Assembly (NCBI RefSeq): GCF_903819335.1
Contig: NZ_CAIJDE010000062.1
Location: 124,001 to 188,000, forward strand
DNA: 64,000 bases
Origin: Flavobacterium panici
GTDB lineage: Bacteria > Bacteroidota > Bacteroidia > Flavobacteriales > Flavobacteriaceae
Direction: 5' to 3'
Made by a program: the position numbers and the translations under genes. Under the pieces are notes generated by a model. That model had not been told where the DNA came from, ran no database searches, and saw only the letters and a program-made list of their open reading frames with translations. Of this stretch, positions 45,454 through 54,386 are shown one piece after another (positions within the stretch are counted from its first letter, which is position 1; each line of letters starts with the position of its first letter).

Positions 45454-46731
45454 TTATTTGTTAGACTTAAAGTCTCTTAAAGGATGTCCAGTATAAATTT
45501 GTCTTGGCCTTCCTATTGGCTCTTTATTTTCACGCATTTCTTTCCATTGTGCAATCCAGCCTGGAAGTCTTCCGATAGCAAACATAACCGTAAACATATC
45601 TGTTGGAATTCCTAATGCTCTGTAAATAATTCCAGAGTAGAAATCAACGTTTGGATATAAATTTCTTGATTTGAAGTAATCATCTTCAAGGGCTGCTGCT
45701 TCTAATTTTTTAGCAATTTCTAAAATAGGATCTTCAACACCTAAAGTTTCTAAAACTTCTTTAGCTGCTTTTTTGATGATTTTTGCTCTTGGATCAAAGT
45801 TTTTATAAACTCTATGACCGAATCCCATTAAACGGAAAGGATCATTTTTATCTTTAGCTTTTGCCAAGAATTTATCCGTATCTCCACCGTCTTTATTAAT
45901 TTCCTCAAGCATTTCAAGTACTGCTTGGTTAGCCCCTCCGTGAAGCGGTCCCCAAAGAGCAGAAACTCCTGCAGAAATAGAAGCAAATAAACCAGCATGA
46001 GATGAACCTACCATTCTTACTGTAGATGTCGAACAGTTTTGCTCGTGATCTGCATGAAGAATAAATAACTTATCTAAAGCATCAACTACAACAGGATTTG
46101 CTGAATAAGGTCCTGTAGGTAATTTAAACATTAACTGCATAAAATTATCTACATAACCTGTTGTGTTATCGTAATAATTTAATGGATAACCCATAGATTT
46201 TCTATAAGTCCAAGTAGCAATTACAAGAAATTTACCCATTGTTTTACAAATGGCTTCGTACATTTCTTTTTCATTGTCTACATTAACTGCTTTTGGGTTA
46301 AATGCCGTTAAAGCACTTGTTAAAGCAGATAAAACTCCCATTGGGTGAGCTGTTTTTGGAAAACCATCAATGATATTTTTCATTTCTTCGTTTACCAAAG
46401 TATGCTTTTTAATACCATTTTCAAACTGCTCTAATTCCTGAGCTGTTGGTAATTCTCCGAAAATCAAAAGATAAGAAACTTCTAAAAAACTAGCCTTTTC
46501 AGCTAAGTCTTCGATTGAATATCCTCTGTAACGTAAAATTCCTAATTCTCCGTCTAAGAAAGTGATTTCACTTTTACAAGATCCAGAGTTTTTATATCCC
46601 GGATCAATTGTAATAATACCTGTTAAATCACGTAATTTGTTAATATCGATAGCTGATTCATTTTCGCTTCCTGTGATTACCGGAAGTTCAATTTTTTGAC
46701 CATCTACTTCTAATGTAGCTATTTTTGACAT
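45454..46731 (-). CDS. gltA: Citrate synthase
   Basis: Condenses acetyl-CoA and oxaloacetate at the entry to the TCA cycle. The 425 residues match the Gram-negative hexameric type: an N-terminal domain with IDPGYKNSGSCKSEITFLDG and GILRYRGYSIEDLA, then the catalytic LHADHEQNCSTSTVR (His), GPLHGGANQAVLEML (His) and GFGHRVYKNFDPRAK. It appears to be a single-gene unit with terminators before (eno) and after it. A TAGATTTG -7-like element lies 39-46 bases upstream. Confidence 0.98.
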   Translation of the reverse strand: MSKIATLEVDGQKIELPVITGSENESAIDINKLRDLTGIITIDPGYKNSGSCKSEITFLDGELGILRYRGYSIEDLAEKASFLEVSYLLIFGELPTAQELEQFENGIKKHTLVNEEMKNIIDGFPKTAHPMGVLSALTSALTAFNPKAVNVDNEKEMYEAICKTMGKFLVIATWTYRKSMGYPLNYYDNTTGYVDNFMQLMFKLPTGPYSANPVVVDALDKLFILHADHEQNCSTSTVRMVGSSHAGLFASISAGVSALWGPLHGGANQAVLEMLEEINKDGGDTDKFLAKAKDKNDPFRLMGFGHRVYKNFDPRAKIIKKAAKEVLETLGVEDPILEIAKKLEAAALEDDYFKSRNLYPNVDFYSGIIYRALGIPTDMFTVMFAIGRLPGWIAQWKEMRENKEPIGRPRQIYTGHPLRDFKSNK

Positions 46732-46769
46732 AATATAATCGGAAATAATTCTATAAAATAATAATTTAT

Positions 46770-46777
46770 CAAATCTA
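46770..46777 (-). promoter_or_regulatory. Possible -7 element of the gltA promoter
   Basis: TAGATTTG on the minus strand, between the eno terminator and gltA. A TTG at -33 is not evident. The gene needs its own promoter because a strong terminator precedes it. Confidence 0.4.
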
Positions 46778-46837
46778 AGGAATTTAAGACTAACTAAAAA
46801 AAGAATCCTGCTATGAATTTGTTAAAACTCCAAAAAA

Positions 46838-46863
46838 AAACCATTCGTTAACACGAATGGTTT
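46838..46863 (-). terminator. Intrinsic terminator of eno
   Basis: AAACCATTCGT and ACGAATGGTTT form a perfect 11-bp stem with a 4-base loop, 24 bases after the eno stop. A run of nine T on the minus strand overlaps and follows the stem. Confidence 0.9.
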
Positions 46864-46887
46864 CTTTTCAACATATAACTCTTACGA

Positions 46888-48180
46888 TTATTTGATCTTG
46901 AAAGCGTTTAATCCAGGGAAATAAGCAGTACTTCCTAACTCTTCTTCGATTCTTAATAATTGATTGTATTTTGCCATACGATCAGAACGAGAAGCAGAAC
47001 CTGTTTTAATTTGTCCACAGTTTAAAGCAACTGCTAAATCAGCAATTGTATTATCTTCTGTTTCTCCAGAACGGTGAGACATTACTGAAGTATAACCAGC
47101 ATTCTTAGCCATATTTACTGCAGCGATAGTTTCTGTCAAAGTTCCAATTTGGTTTACTTTTACAAGTATTGAATTAGCGATTCCTTTTTCAATACCAGTT
47201 GACAAACGCGCAACATTAGTAACAAATAAATCATCACCTACTAATTGTACTTTATTTCCAATTTTTTCAGTTAAATATTTCCATCCATCCCAGTCATCTT
47301 CATACATACCATCTTCGATAGAAATAATTGGATATTTAGCAGTAAGTTCAGCTAAATAATCAGCTTGCTCTTCAGATGTTCTGATTTTTCCAGTTTCTCC
47401 TTCAAATTTAGTGTAATCGTATTTACCGTTTACATAAAACTCAGAAGCAGCACAGTCAAGAGCAATCATAATTTCGTCACCAAAAGTATATCCAGCTTTT
47501 TCAACCGCTAATTTGATAGTATCTAAAGCATCTTCAGTACCACCTGCTAAATTTGGAGCAAAACCACCTTCATCACCAACAGCTGTACTTAAACCTCTGT
47601 CGTGTAAAACTTTTTTCAAGCTGTGGAAAATTTCAGTTCCCATTTGCATAGCATGTGTAAAAGAAGTTGCTTTTACAGGGAAAATCATAAATTCCTGGAA
47701 TGCAATAGGCGCATCAGAGTGAGAACCCCCATTGATGATATTCATCATTGGAACAGGTAACGTATTAGCAGAAACTCCACCTACATATCTGTATAAAGGT
47801 AATCCAAGTTCATTAGCAGCAGCTTTTGCAGCAGCCAAAGAAACTCCTAAAATTGCATTAGCTCCTAATTTTGATTTATTTGGAGTCCCATCTAAATCGA
47901 TCATTAATTGATCAATTGTATTTTGTTCGAAAACAGAAGTTCCAACTAATTCCTCAGCAATAACAGTATTTACATTGTTCACTGCATTCAAAACTCCTTT
48001 TCCAAGATAAGCCTTACCTCCATCACGTAATTCAACAGCTTCGTGTTCTCCAGTTGATGCTCCAGATGGAACTGCAGCTCTTCCTAAAACTCCGTTTTCA
48101 GTTACTACATCAACCTCAATAGTAGGATTTCCTCTGGAATCCAAAATTTGTCTTGCGTGAACTTTAATTATAATACTCAT
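46888..48180 (-). CDS. eno: Enolase
   Basis: Interconverts 2-phosphoglycerate and phosphoenolpyruvate. The 430 residues include ARQILDSRGNPTIEVDV at the N-terminus, SGASTGEHEAVELRDG, GGSHSDAPIAFQEFMIFP, the Mg2+ ligand region VGDDLFVTN, the catalytic Lys region VNQIGTLTETI and SHRSGETEDNTIADLAVAL. Length and motifs are standard. It sits between carA and gltA, 102 bases after carA, and has a strong terminator downstream. Confidence 0.99.
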   Translation of the reverse strand: MSIIIKVHARQILDSRGNPTIEVDVVTENGVLGRAAVPSGASTGEHEAVELRDGGKAYLGKGVLNAVNNVNTVIAEELVGTSVFEQNTIDQLMIDLDGTPNKSKLGANAILGVSLAAAKAAANELGLPLYRYVGGVSANTLPVPMMNIINGGSHSDAPIAFQEFMIFPVKATSFTHAMQMGTEIFHSLKKVLHDRGLSTAVGDEGGFAPNLAGGTEDALDTIKLAVEKAGYTFGDEIMIALDCAASEFYVNGKYDYTKFEGETGKIRTSEEQADYLAELTAKYPIISIEDGMYEDDWDGWKYLTEKIGNKVQLVGDDLFVTNVARLSTGIEKGIANSILVKVNQIGTLTETIAAVNMAKNAGYTSVMSHRSGETEDNTIADLAVALNCGQIKTGSASRSDRMAKYNQLLRIEEELGSTAYFPGLNAFKIK

Positions 48181-48282
48181 TATTTTTGTTTTTTATTAAT
48201 AGATTATAGATTTTTTTTCGAAATTAGAAAAATATTTAATATTAAAAACGAATTTTCTTTACTAAACACCTTTATTTATTAA

Positions 48283-49401
48283 CTACATCGTTTTAGACAC
48301 AGCTAGTTTTATATTCTCAACAAATTGATCAAATAAATATGACGAATCATGTGGTCCCGGACTTGCTTCTGGGTGATATTGTACTGAAAAACAATTCTTA
48401 TTTTTCATTCTCATACCTGCAACAGTTCCATCATTTAAATGTAAATGTGTAATCTCTAAATCAGGGTGATTATCTAATTGCTCTTTCTTTACAGCAAAAC
48501 CATGATTTTGAGAAGTAATTTCACCTTTTCCTGTAATGATATTTTTTACCGGATGATTAATCCCGCGATGTCCATTAAACATTTTATAAGTCTGAACTCC
48601 ATTTGCCAAAGCAATGACCTGATGTCCTAAACAAATTCCAAATAAAGGTTTATCCTCTGTTAGAATTTTCTTTGCAACTTCGATCGCTCCAAATAAAGGA
48701 TCTGGATCTCCAGGCCCATTTGATAAGAAAAACCCATCTGGATTAAACGAATTCAAATCTTCATAAGTTGAATTGTATGGAAAAACTTTAATATAACAAT
48801 CTCTCTTAGCTAGGTTTCTTAAAATATTCTTTTTGATTCCAAGATCAAGTGCCGAAATTTTATATGTTGCATTTTCATCTCCAACAAAATAAGGCTCGGT
48901 TGTAGATACTTTTGAAGCCAGTTCCAAACCTTCCATATCAGGAACATTTGCTAATTCCTTTTTCAAATCTTCAATTGAAGTTCCATCTGTACAAATAACA
49001 GCATTCATAGCTCCATTGTCACGAATATAACTTACAAGAGCCCTTGTATCAACATCAGAAATACAAATCAGGTTTTGTTTCGTAAAGTAATCTTCCAGAC
49101 TTCCAGAAGCACCTTCTCTAGAATAATTAAAGCTAAAGTTTTTACAAACCAAACCGGCAATCTTGATGCTGTCTGATTCTACTTCTAAATCATTAACACC
49201 ATAATTACCAATATGCGGATTAGTCGCAACCATAATTTGACCAAAATAAGAAGGATCTGTAAAAATCTCCTGATATCCGGTCATTCCAGTATTAAAACAA
49301 ACTTCACCAAAAGTTTTACCGCTGATTCCGATAGATTTACCATGAAAAATAGTTCCATCACTTAGTAATAAAATGGCGCTTTGTCGTGTTGTGTATTTCA
49401 T
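48283..49401 (-). CDS. carA: Carbamoyl-phosphate synthase small subunit
   Basis: The glutamine amidotransferase subunit that supplies ammonia to CarB for arginine and pyrimidine synthesis. The 372 residues have the CarA N-terminal domain (LLLSDGTIFHGKSIG, GEVCFNTGMTGYQE) and a class I GATase domain with the catalytic Cys in FGICLGHQVIALA and the His/Glu pair in QYHPEASPGPHDS. carB is not in the window. A strong promoter lies 70-100 bases upstream, so it does not depend on the ribosomal operon. Confidence 0.98.
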   Translation of the reverse strand: MKYTTRQSAILLLSDGTIFHGKSIGISGKTFGEVCFNTGMTGYQEIFTDPSYFGQIMVATNPHIGNYGVNDLEVESDSIKIAGLVCKNFSFNYSREGASGSLEDYFTKQNLICISDVDTRALVSYIRDNGAMNAVICTDGTSIEDLKKELANVPDMEGLELASKVSTTEPYFVGDENATYKISALDLGIKKNILRNLAKRDCYIKVFPYNSTYEDLNSFNPDGFFLSNGPGDPDPLFGAIEVAKKILTEDKPLFGICLGHQVIALANGVQTYKMFNGHRGINHPVKNIITGKGEITSQNHGFAVKKEQLDNHPDLEITHLHLNDGTVAGMRMKNKNCFSVQYHPEASPGPHDSSYLFDQFVENIKLAVSKTM

Positions 49402-49469
49402 TCTTTAATTTGTATTGTTTTTAATCGTCTTATGAAACTTTGATGTTTCATTTGTAATTAGATATTTTG

Positions 49470-49500
49470 CAAATTTACTTCTTTAAAAGAGTGCTGCCAA
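49470..49500 (-). promoter_or_regulatory. Predicted carA promoter
   Basis: On the minus strand TTG (49500-49498) is followed after 20 bases by TAAATTTG (49477-49470), a full match to the Bacteroidota consensus. The start would lie near 49464, giving a leader of roughly 60 bases before carA. Confidence 0.7.
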
Positions 49501-49585
49501 GATTTTTTAAATTTTTCATTCATAAAAATAAAACCTTGACACTGAAATAAGTTAAATTTTACTCTTCTAAAAAAAATCAAAAAAA

Positions 49586-49614
49586 AAGGATAAACTAAAA
49601 ATTAGCTTATCCTT
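49586..49614 (-). terminator. Terminator of the ribosomal super-operon after rplQ
   Basis: A 13-bp stem (AAGGATAAACTAA with TTAGCTTATCCTT, one wobble pair) and a 3-base loop lie 28 bases after the rplQ stop. A very long T-rich tract follows on the minus strand. Confidence 0.92.
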
Positions 49615-49642
49615 GATTTCTATAGAATCATTACTTTCATAA

Positions 49643-50134
49643 TTATTCAGAAGCTTCAGTAGTCGATTCTGATTCAGCAGCAGGAGCTTCAGGAGCAGTA
49701 CCTTCAGCTTTCTTAGCTTTACCACCACGACGGCTTTTAGCTTTTTTAACTTCTTTTTTACCTCCATTGTAAAGTTCATTGAAATCTACAAGTTCGATCA
49801 TCGCCATATCAGCGTTATCTCCCAAACGATTTCCAACTTTAATGATACGAGTGTATCCACCTGGACGGTCACCAACTTTAGCTGCTACATCTCTGAACAA
49901 GTCAGTTACTGCATATTTGCTGCGTAAGTAAGCAAAAACAATACGACGGTTGTGAGTCGTATCTTCTTTTGATTTTGTGATTAAAGGCTCAACGAATTGT
50001 TTAAGCGCTTTTGCTTTAGCAACAGTAGTGTTAATACGTTTGTGCTCGATAAGAGAACAAGCCATATTAGCCAACATAGCTTTTCTATGTCCAGTCTGTC
50101 TGCTTAAGTGGTTGAATTTTTTTCCGTGTCTCAT
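49643..50134 (-). CDS. rplQ: 50S ribosomal protein L17
   Basis: Last gene of the ribosomal super-operon, 163 residues. The core (1 to about 120) begins MRHGKKFNHLSRQTGHRKAM and matches L17. The remaining 40 or so residues form a low-complexity tail, first Lys/Arg/Gly-rich and then Ala/Glu/Ser/Thr-rich, absent from short proteobacterial L17. Such tails occur in Bacteroidota. It follows rpoA by 62 bases and precedes the terminator. Confidence 0.98.
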   Translation of the reverse strand: MRHGKKFNHLSRQTGHRKAMLANMACSLIEHKRINTTVAKAKALKQFVEPLITKSKEDTTHNRRIVFAYLRSKYAVTDLFRDVAAKVGDRPGGYTRIIKVGNRLGDNADMAMIELVDFNELYNGGKKEVKKAKSRRGGKAKKAEGTAPEAPAAESESTTEASE

Positions 50135-50196
50135 GACGTGTTTTTTTTATCTTCATCTTGCTACAATCCACTATGGAGAGCAAAATATGAAGTAAA

Positions 50197-51189
50197 TTAT
50201 TCTTTATCTAATTTGTATTTAGCTAAATCCATTCCGAAAGTTAAATTCTTCACTGCAACAAGTTCATCAAGTTCAGTTAAAGATTTTTTACCAAAATTAC
50301 GGAATTTCATTAGGTCATTTTTATTGAACGATACTAAATCACCAAGTGTATCAACTTCAGCCGCTTTCAAGCAATTTAATGCTCTTACAGATAAATCCAT
50401 ATCAACAAGCTTAGTTTTAAGCAATTGTCTCATATGCAATGACTCTTCATCATACGATTCTGTTTGTGCAATTTCGTCAGCCTCAAGTGTAATTCTTTCA
50501 TCAGAAAACAACATGAAATGGTGAATTAAAACTTTAGCAGCTTCAGTAAGAGCATCTTTTGGATTAATCGATCCATCAGTTTTGATTTCAAAAACTAACT
50601 TTTCGTAATCTGTTTTTTGCTCTACACGGAAATTTTCGATTGCATATTTTACATTTTTTACCGGAGTAAAAATAGAATCTGTAAAAATCGTTCCAATTGC
50701 AGCATTTTGTTTTTTGTTCTCCTCAGCAGGAACGTATCCTCTACCTTTTTCGATTGTTAAATCGAAGTTCAATTTGATTTTAGAATCTAAATTACAGATA
50801 ACAAGGTCTGGATTCAAAACTTGAAAACCTGAGATAAATTTTTGAAAATCACCTGCTGTTAATTGATCTTTACCAGAAACAGAAATAGTAACTGATTCAT
50901 TATCGATATCTTCTATCTGACGTTTGAAACGTACTTGCTTTAGATTAAGGATAATTTCGGTAACATCTTCAACAACACCTGAAATAGTAGAAAACTCATG
51001 ATCTACACCTTCGATACGAACAGATGTAATTGCATAACCTTCTAACGCTGAAAGCAAAACTCTTCTAAGTGCATTACCAACTGTCAATCCATAACCAGGT
51101 TCTAAAGGTCTAAATTCGAATTTACCTTCAAAATCGGTTGAATCGATCATGATAACTTTATCGGGCTTTTGAAAATTAAATATTGCCAT
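50197..51189 (-). CDS. rpoA: DNA-directed RNA polymerase subunit alpha
   Basis: 330 residues. The N-terminal domain (to about 230) has FRPLEPGYGLTVGNALRRVLLSALEGYA, which drives dimerisation and core assembly. The C-terminal domain (about 255-330) has the helix-hairpin-helix LNCLKAAEVDTLGDLV and RNFGKKSLTELDEL that contacts DNA and activators. Standard position between rpsD (21 bases) and rplQ. Confidence 0.99.
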   Translation of the reverse strand: MAIFNFQKPDKVIMIDSTDFEGKFEFRPLEPGYGLTVGNALRRVLLSALEGYAITSVRIEGVDHEFSTISGVVEDVTEIILNLKQVRFKRQIEDIDNESVTISVSGKDQLTAGDFQKFISGFQVLNPDLVICNLDSKIKLNFDLTIEKGRGYVPAEENKKQNAAIGTIFTDSIFTPVKNVKYAIENFRVEQKTDYEKLVFEIKTDGSINPKDALTEAAKVLIHHFMLFSDERITLEADEIAQTESYDEESLHMRQLLKTKLVDMDLSVRALNCLKAAEVDTLGDLVSFNKNDLMKFRNFGKKSLTELDELVAVKNLTFGMDLAKYKLDKE

Positions 51190-51210
51190 AAATTTCGACT
51201 AAGTCAATTA

Positions 51211-51816
51211 TTATTTGTTGTACAACTCTACGATTAATTGTTCTTTAATGTTTTCTGGAATTTGAAGTCTCGCAGGTACAGAAACAAAAGTTCCTTCTTT
51301 AAGATCATTGTTCCAAGTAATCCATTCATAAACATGACTTGAATTTGATAAAGAACGCTCGATAGCCTCTAAAGATTTAGATTTTTCACGAACTGCAACT
51401 TTATCACCAGGCTTAAGGTGGTAAGAAGGAATATTAACAACTTCACCGTTTACTGTAATGTGTCTGTGAGATACTATTTGACGAGCACCTCTTCTAGATG
51501 GAGCAATTCCCATTCTAAAAACAACATTATCTAATCTTGCTTCACATAGTTGTAATAAAACTTCACCAGTAACTCCTTTAGTAGCTGATGCTTTTTCGAA
51601 TAAATTTCTGAATTGTTTTTCTAAAATTCCATAAGAATATTTAGCTTTTTGCTTTTCCATTAACTGAACAGCGTACTCAGATTTTTTTCCTCTTTTTTTA
51701 GCCATCCCGTGTTGTCCAGGTGGGTAATTTCTTTTTTCGAAAGATTTATCATCTCCGAAGATTGCTTCGCCAAATTTACGGGCGATTCTTGTGCTAGGAC
51801 CAGTATATCTTGCCAT
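51211..51816 (-). CDS. rpsD: 30S ribosomal protein S4
   Basis: A primary 16S rRNA-binding protein, 201 residues. The N-terminus MARYTGPSTRIARKFGEAIF lacks the zinc-binding cysteines found in some S4 proteins. The S4 RNA-binding domain covers about 95-160 (LCEARLDNVVFRMGIAPSRRGARQIV, HRHITVNGEVVNIPSY). It is preceded by the longest within-operon gap (89 bases), which holds an imperfect hairpin. Since S4 is the translational repressor of the alpha operon in E. coli, that gap is a candidate autoregulatory site. Confidence 0.99.
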   Translation of the reverse strand: MARYTGPSTRIARKFGEAIFGDDKSFEKRNYPPGQHGMAKKRGKKSEYAVQLMEKQKAKYSYGILEKQFRNLFEKASATKGVTGEVLLQLCEARLDNVVFRMGIAPSRRGARQIVSHRHITVNGEVVNIPSYHLKPGDKVAVREKSKSLEAIERSLSNSSHVYEWITWNNDLKEGTFVSVPARLQIPENIKEQLIVELYNK

Positions 51817-51830
51817 TTTGAATTGTTTAA

Positions 51831-51880
51831 GATTGAGATTATGAATTCAGGTCTTATCCTTCGATAATCTATATTCAATC
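51831..51880 (-). promoter_or_regulatory. Imperfect hairpin in the rpsK-rpsD gap (possible S4 control site)
   Basis: GATTG-AGATTAT (51831-51842) can pair with ATAATCT (51864-51870) and, past a 4-base bulge, TCAATC (51875-51880). The total is about 12 pairs. It lies 15 bases before the rpsD ATG on the mRNA. A role in S4 autoregulation is inference from position and from the known control of the alpha operon in other bacteria. Confidence 0.4.
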
Positions 51881-51905
51881 TAGGTTATACTATAATTTTT
51901 GAGTA

Positions 51906-52289
51906 TTAAACTCTACGTCTTTTTGGAGGACGACATCCGTTGTGAGGCATTGGAGTAACGTCGATAATCTCAGTAACTTCAATTCCACCGTTATGAATAG
52001 AACGGATAGCAGACTCACGTCCGTTTCCTGGTCCTTTTACATAAACTTTTACTTTTTTAAGTCCAGCCTCAAGAGCTACTTTACTACAATCTTCTGCTGC
52101 CATTTGAGCTGCGTACGGAGTATTCTTTTTAGAACCTCTGAAACCCATTTTTCCAGCTGAAGACCAAGCAATAACTTCACCTTTCTTATTTGTCAAAGAA
52201 ATAATAATATTGTTAAAAGTAGAAGAAACATGAGCTTCACCCGTTGATTCAACGATAACTTTACGTTTTTTTGCAGTTGCTTTAGCCAT
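51906..52289 (-). CDS. rpsK: 30S ribosomal protein S11
   Basis: A platform protein of the small subunit near the mRNA exit, 127 residues. Characteristic stretches are ISLTNKKGEVIAWSSAGKMGFRG, VYVKGPGNGRESAIRSI and the C-terminal TPMPHNGCRPPKRRRV. It follows rpsM by 8 bases. In Flavobacterium this part of the ribosome also includes proteins that hide the anti-Shine-Dalgarno, consistent with the weak ribosome-binding sites in this window. Confidence 0.99.
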   Translation of the reverse strand: MAKATAKKRKVIVESTGEAHVSSTFNNIIISLTNKKGEVIAWSSAGKMGFRGSKKNTPYAAQMAAEDCSKVALEAGLKKVKVYVKGPGNGRESAIRSIHNGGIEVTEIIDVTPMPHNGCRPPKRRRV

Positions 52290-52297
52290 ATTACTTA

Positions 52298-52672
52298 TTA
52301 TTTAGTTGCTTTTTTCTTGTTAGCAACAGTTTTTCTTTTTCCTTTTCTAGTTCTAGAGTTGTTTTTAGTTCTTTGACCTCTTAATGGAAGACCAGATCTA
52401 TGACGAATTCCTCTATAACAACCAATATCCATTAAACGTTTGATGTTCAAAGAAACTTCAGAACGCAACTCTCCTTCAATTTTGTAAAATGAAACAGCAT
52501 CACGAATCGCTCCGATCTCGTCATCATTCCAATCTTGAACTTTTTTATCTTGGCTAACTTGAGCTTTCTCTAAAATCTCAATAGCTCTACTTTTTCCTAA
52601 TCCGAAGATGTAGGTAAGTGCTATAACACCTCTCTTGTTTTTTGGGATATCTACCCCTGCTATTCTTGCCAT
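52298..52672 (-). CDS. rpsM: 30S ribosomal protein S13
   Basis: A head protein contacting the P-site tRNA and the large subunit, 124 residues. MARIAGVDIPKNKRGVIALTYIFG at the N-terminus, RGIRHRSGLPLRGQRTKNNSRTRKG near the C-terminus and a Lys-rich tail are standard. It starts 2 bases after rpmJ. Confidence 0.99.
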   Translation of the reverse strand: MARIAGVDIPKNKRGVIALTYIFGLGKSRAIEILEKAQVSQDKKVQDWNDDEIGAIRDAVSFYKIEGELRSEVSLNIKRLMDIGCYRGIRHRSGLPLRGQRTKNNSRTRKGKRKTVANKKKATK

Positions 52673-52674
52673 AA

Positions 52675-52791
52675 TTATCCTTGTCTTTGTTTAAATCTAG
52701 GATTCTTTTTGTTTATCACGTACAATCTTCCTTTTCTACGCACGATAATGCACTCGGCACTTCTCTTTTTTACTGATGCTCTAACTTTCAT
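52675..52791 (-). CDS. rpmJ: 50S ribosomal protein L36
   Basis: A 38-residue protein read directly from the sequence: it starts MKVRASVKKRSAECIIVRRK and ends NPRFKQRQG. It is too short for usual gene-length cut-offs. Of the four zinc ligands of classic L36 (Cys 11, Cys 14, Cys 27, His 33), only Cys 14 remains; the others are Ser, Asn and Phe. It is thus a zinc-independent form. It lies between infA (12-base gap) and rpsM (2-base gap), the conserved position. Confidence 0.97.
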   Translation of the reverse strand: MKVRASVKKRSAECIIVRRKGRLYVINKKNPRFKQRQG

Positions 52792-52803
52792 AGTGAATAT
52801 CCT

Positions 52804-53019
52804 TTAATATCGATAAGTAATTCTTGCTTTTGACAAATCGTAAGGACTCATTTCTAGTTTCACTTTATCACCAGGTAATAATTTGATATAATGCATACGC
52901 ATTTTTCCAGAAATATGAGCAATTACAATATGTCCATTTTCTAACTCCACACGGAACATCGCATTAGATAATGCTTCAATGATTGATCCGTCTTGTTCTA
53001 TTGCTGATTGTTTTGCCAT
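52804..53019 (-). CDS. infA: Translation initiation factor IF-1
   Basis: A 71-residue OB-fold protein that binds the A site during initiation. MAKQSAIEQDGSIIEALSNAMF, VELENGHIVIAHISGKMRMHYI and GDKVKLEMSPYDLSKARITYRY are diagnostic. It lies 7 bases after secY. The map and adk genes found here in many bacteria are missing. Confidence 0.99.
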   Translation of the reverse strand: MAKQSAIEQDGSIIEALSNAMFRVELENGHIVIAHISGKMRMHYIKLLPGDKVKLEMSPYDLSKARITYRY

Positions 53020-53026
53020 AAATATA

Positions 53027-54373
53027 TTAAGCTACTGCTTTTCTATTTTTACCAGTCTTCATTAAACCATCATAATGTTTGTTTAACAAGTATGAATTGA
53101 TTTGTTGAATAGTATCTATCGCAACTCCAACCATAATTATTAATGAGGTACCTCCAAAAAACATTGCCCAAGATTGTTGTACATCCATAATACTTACAAC
53201 AATAGCTGGGAACACAGCAATCAAAGCAAGGAATAAAGATCCTGGGAAAGTTATTAAAGACATCACTTTATCAAGAAATTCAGAAGTTTCAGCTCCAGGA
53301 CGAACTCCAGGAATAAAACCACCACTTCTTTTTAAATCATCAGCCATTTTGTTAGTAGGTACAGTGATCGCAGTATAAAAGAATGTAAATACAATAATTA
53401 AAGTTGCAAAAACAAAATTATACCAGAAACCAAACATATTACTAAATGCACCAACAATAGATTGTGATGTGTCTGATTTAGACAATCCAGCTACTGCTGC
53501 AGGGATAAACATAATTGCCTGAGCAAAAATGATAGGCATAACTCCAGAAGCATTAAGCTTAAGAGGAATCCATTGTCTGTTACCACCTGCTAAATCTTGC
53601 TCATAGTCACCAGTTGTAGTACGACGAGCGTATTGAACCGGGATTCTACGTACTGCCATTGTAAGCAATACACAAGAAATGATTACCAATAACCACACAA
53701 TAATTTCAATAACTAACAACATTGGACCTCCATTGTTATTGGTAACTCTCGTAGTAAACTCTTGAATAAAAGCTTGAGGTAAACGAGCTAAGATACCAAC
53801 CATAATTAATAATGAAATTCCGTTTCCAATACCTTTATCTGTAATTTTTTCACCAAGCCACATAGCAAAAATTGTACCAGTAACTAAAATGATAACAGAC
53901 GAGAACAAAAATTCAGGTGAATTAAATCCTAGTAAGAATGCACTTCCAGGTAACGTTCTGTATAAATTATAGATATAAGTTGGACCTTGAACCAGTGTAA
54001 TAGCTATAGTCAACCAACGAGTGATTTGGTTAATCTTTTTTCTACCACTCTCCCCATCGTTTTGAAGTTTTTGCAAATAAGGAATCGCAATTCCCATTAA
54101 CTGAACAACAATAGATGCAGAAATATAAGGCATAATACCTAAAGCAAAAACTGAAGCTTTAGAGAAAGCACCTCCTGTAAACATGTCTAGGATAGATCCT
54201 AAACCATTTTTAGTTTGTCCCGCTAAACCTGTTAATTGAGTTGCGTCAATTCCAGGCAGCGTTACATGTGCACCAAAACGATATACCAAAAGTAATCCTA
54301 ACGTAATTAAGATTCTGTTTTTCAGTTCTTCGATTTTCCAAACATTACTTATTGATTCAATAAATTTCTTCAT
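53027..54373 (-). CDS. secY: Preprotein translocase subunit SecY
   Basis: The channel of the Sec translocon in the inner membrane, 448 residues with ten hydrophobic spans. Recognisable blocks include RILITLGLLLVYRFGAHVTLPG in span 1, the plug region after it, GIGNGISLLIMVGI in span 4-5, VQYARRTTTGDYEQDLAGGNR in the cytoplasmic loop and GGFIPGVRPGAETSEFLDKV. It follows rplO by 13 bases. Confidence 0.99.
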   Translation of the reverse strand: MKKFIESISNVWKIEELKNRILITLGLLLVYRFGAHVTLPGIDATQLTGLAGQTKNGLGSILDMFTGGAFSKASVFALGIMPYISASIVVQLMGIAIPYLQKLQNDGESGRKKINQITRWLTIAITLVQGPTYIYNLYRTLPGSAFLLGFNSPEFLFSSVIILVTGTIFAMWLGEKITDKGIGNGISLLIMVGILARLPQAFIQEFTTRVTNNNGGPMLLVIEIIVWLLVIISCVLLTMAVRRIPVQYARRTTTGDYEQDLAGGNRQWIPLKLNASGVMPIIFAQAIMFIPAAVAGLSKSDTSQSIVGAFSNMFGFWYNFVFATLIIVFTFFYTAITVPTNKMADDLKRSGGFIPGVRPGAETSEFLDKVMSLITFPGSLFLALIAVFPAIVVSIMDVQQSWAMFFGGTSLIIMVGVAIDTIQQINSYLLNKHYDGLMKTGKNRKAVA

Positions 54374-54386
54374 CTTAATAGATAAG

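Noticed and set aside
49567..49779. Lys/Leu-rich minus-strand frame overlapping rplQ
   Set aside because: It arises from the low-complexity tail of rplQ and the terminator region in another frame; no start signal or family.
50108..50524. 138-codon plus-strand frame opposite rpoA
   Set aside because: It is antisense to the conserved rpoA C-terminal domain, is Ser-rich from codon complementarity, and has no promoter or homology.
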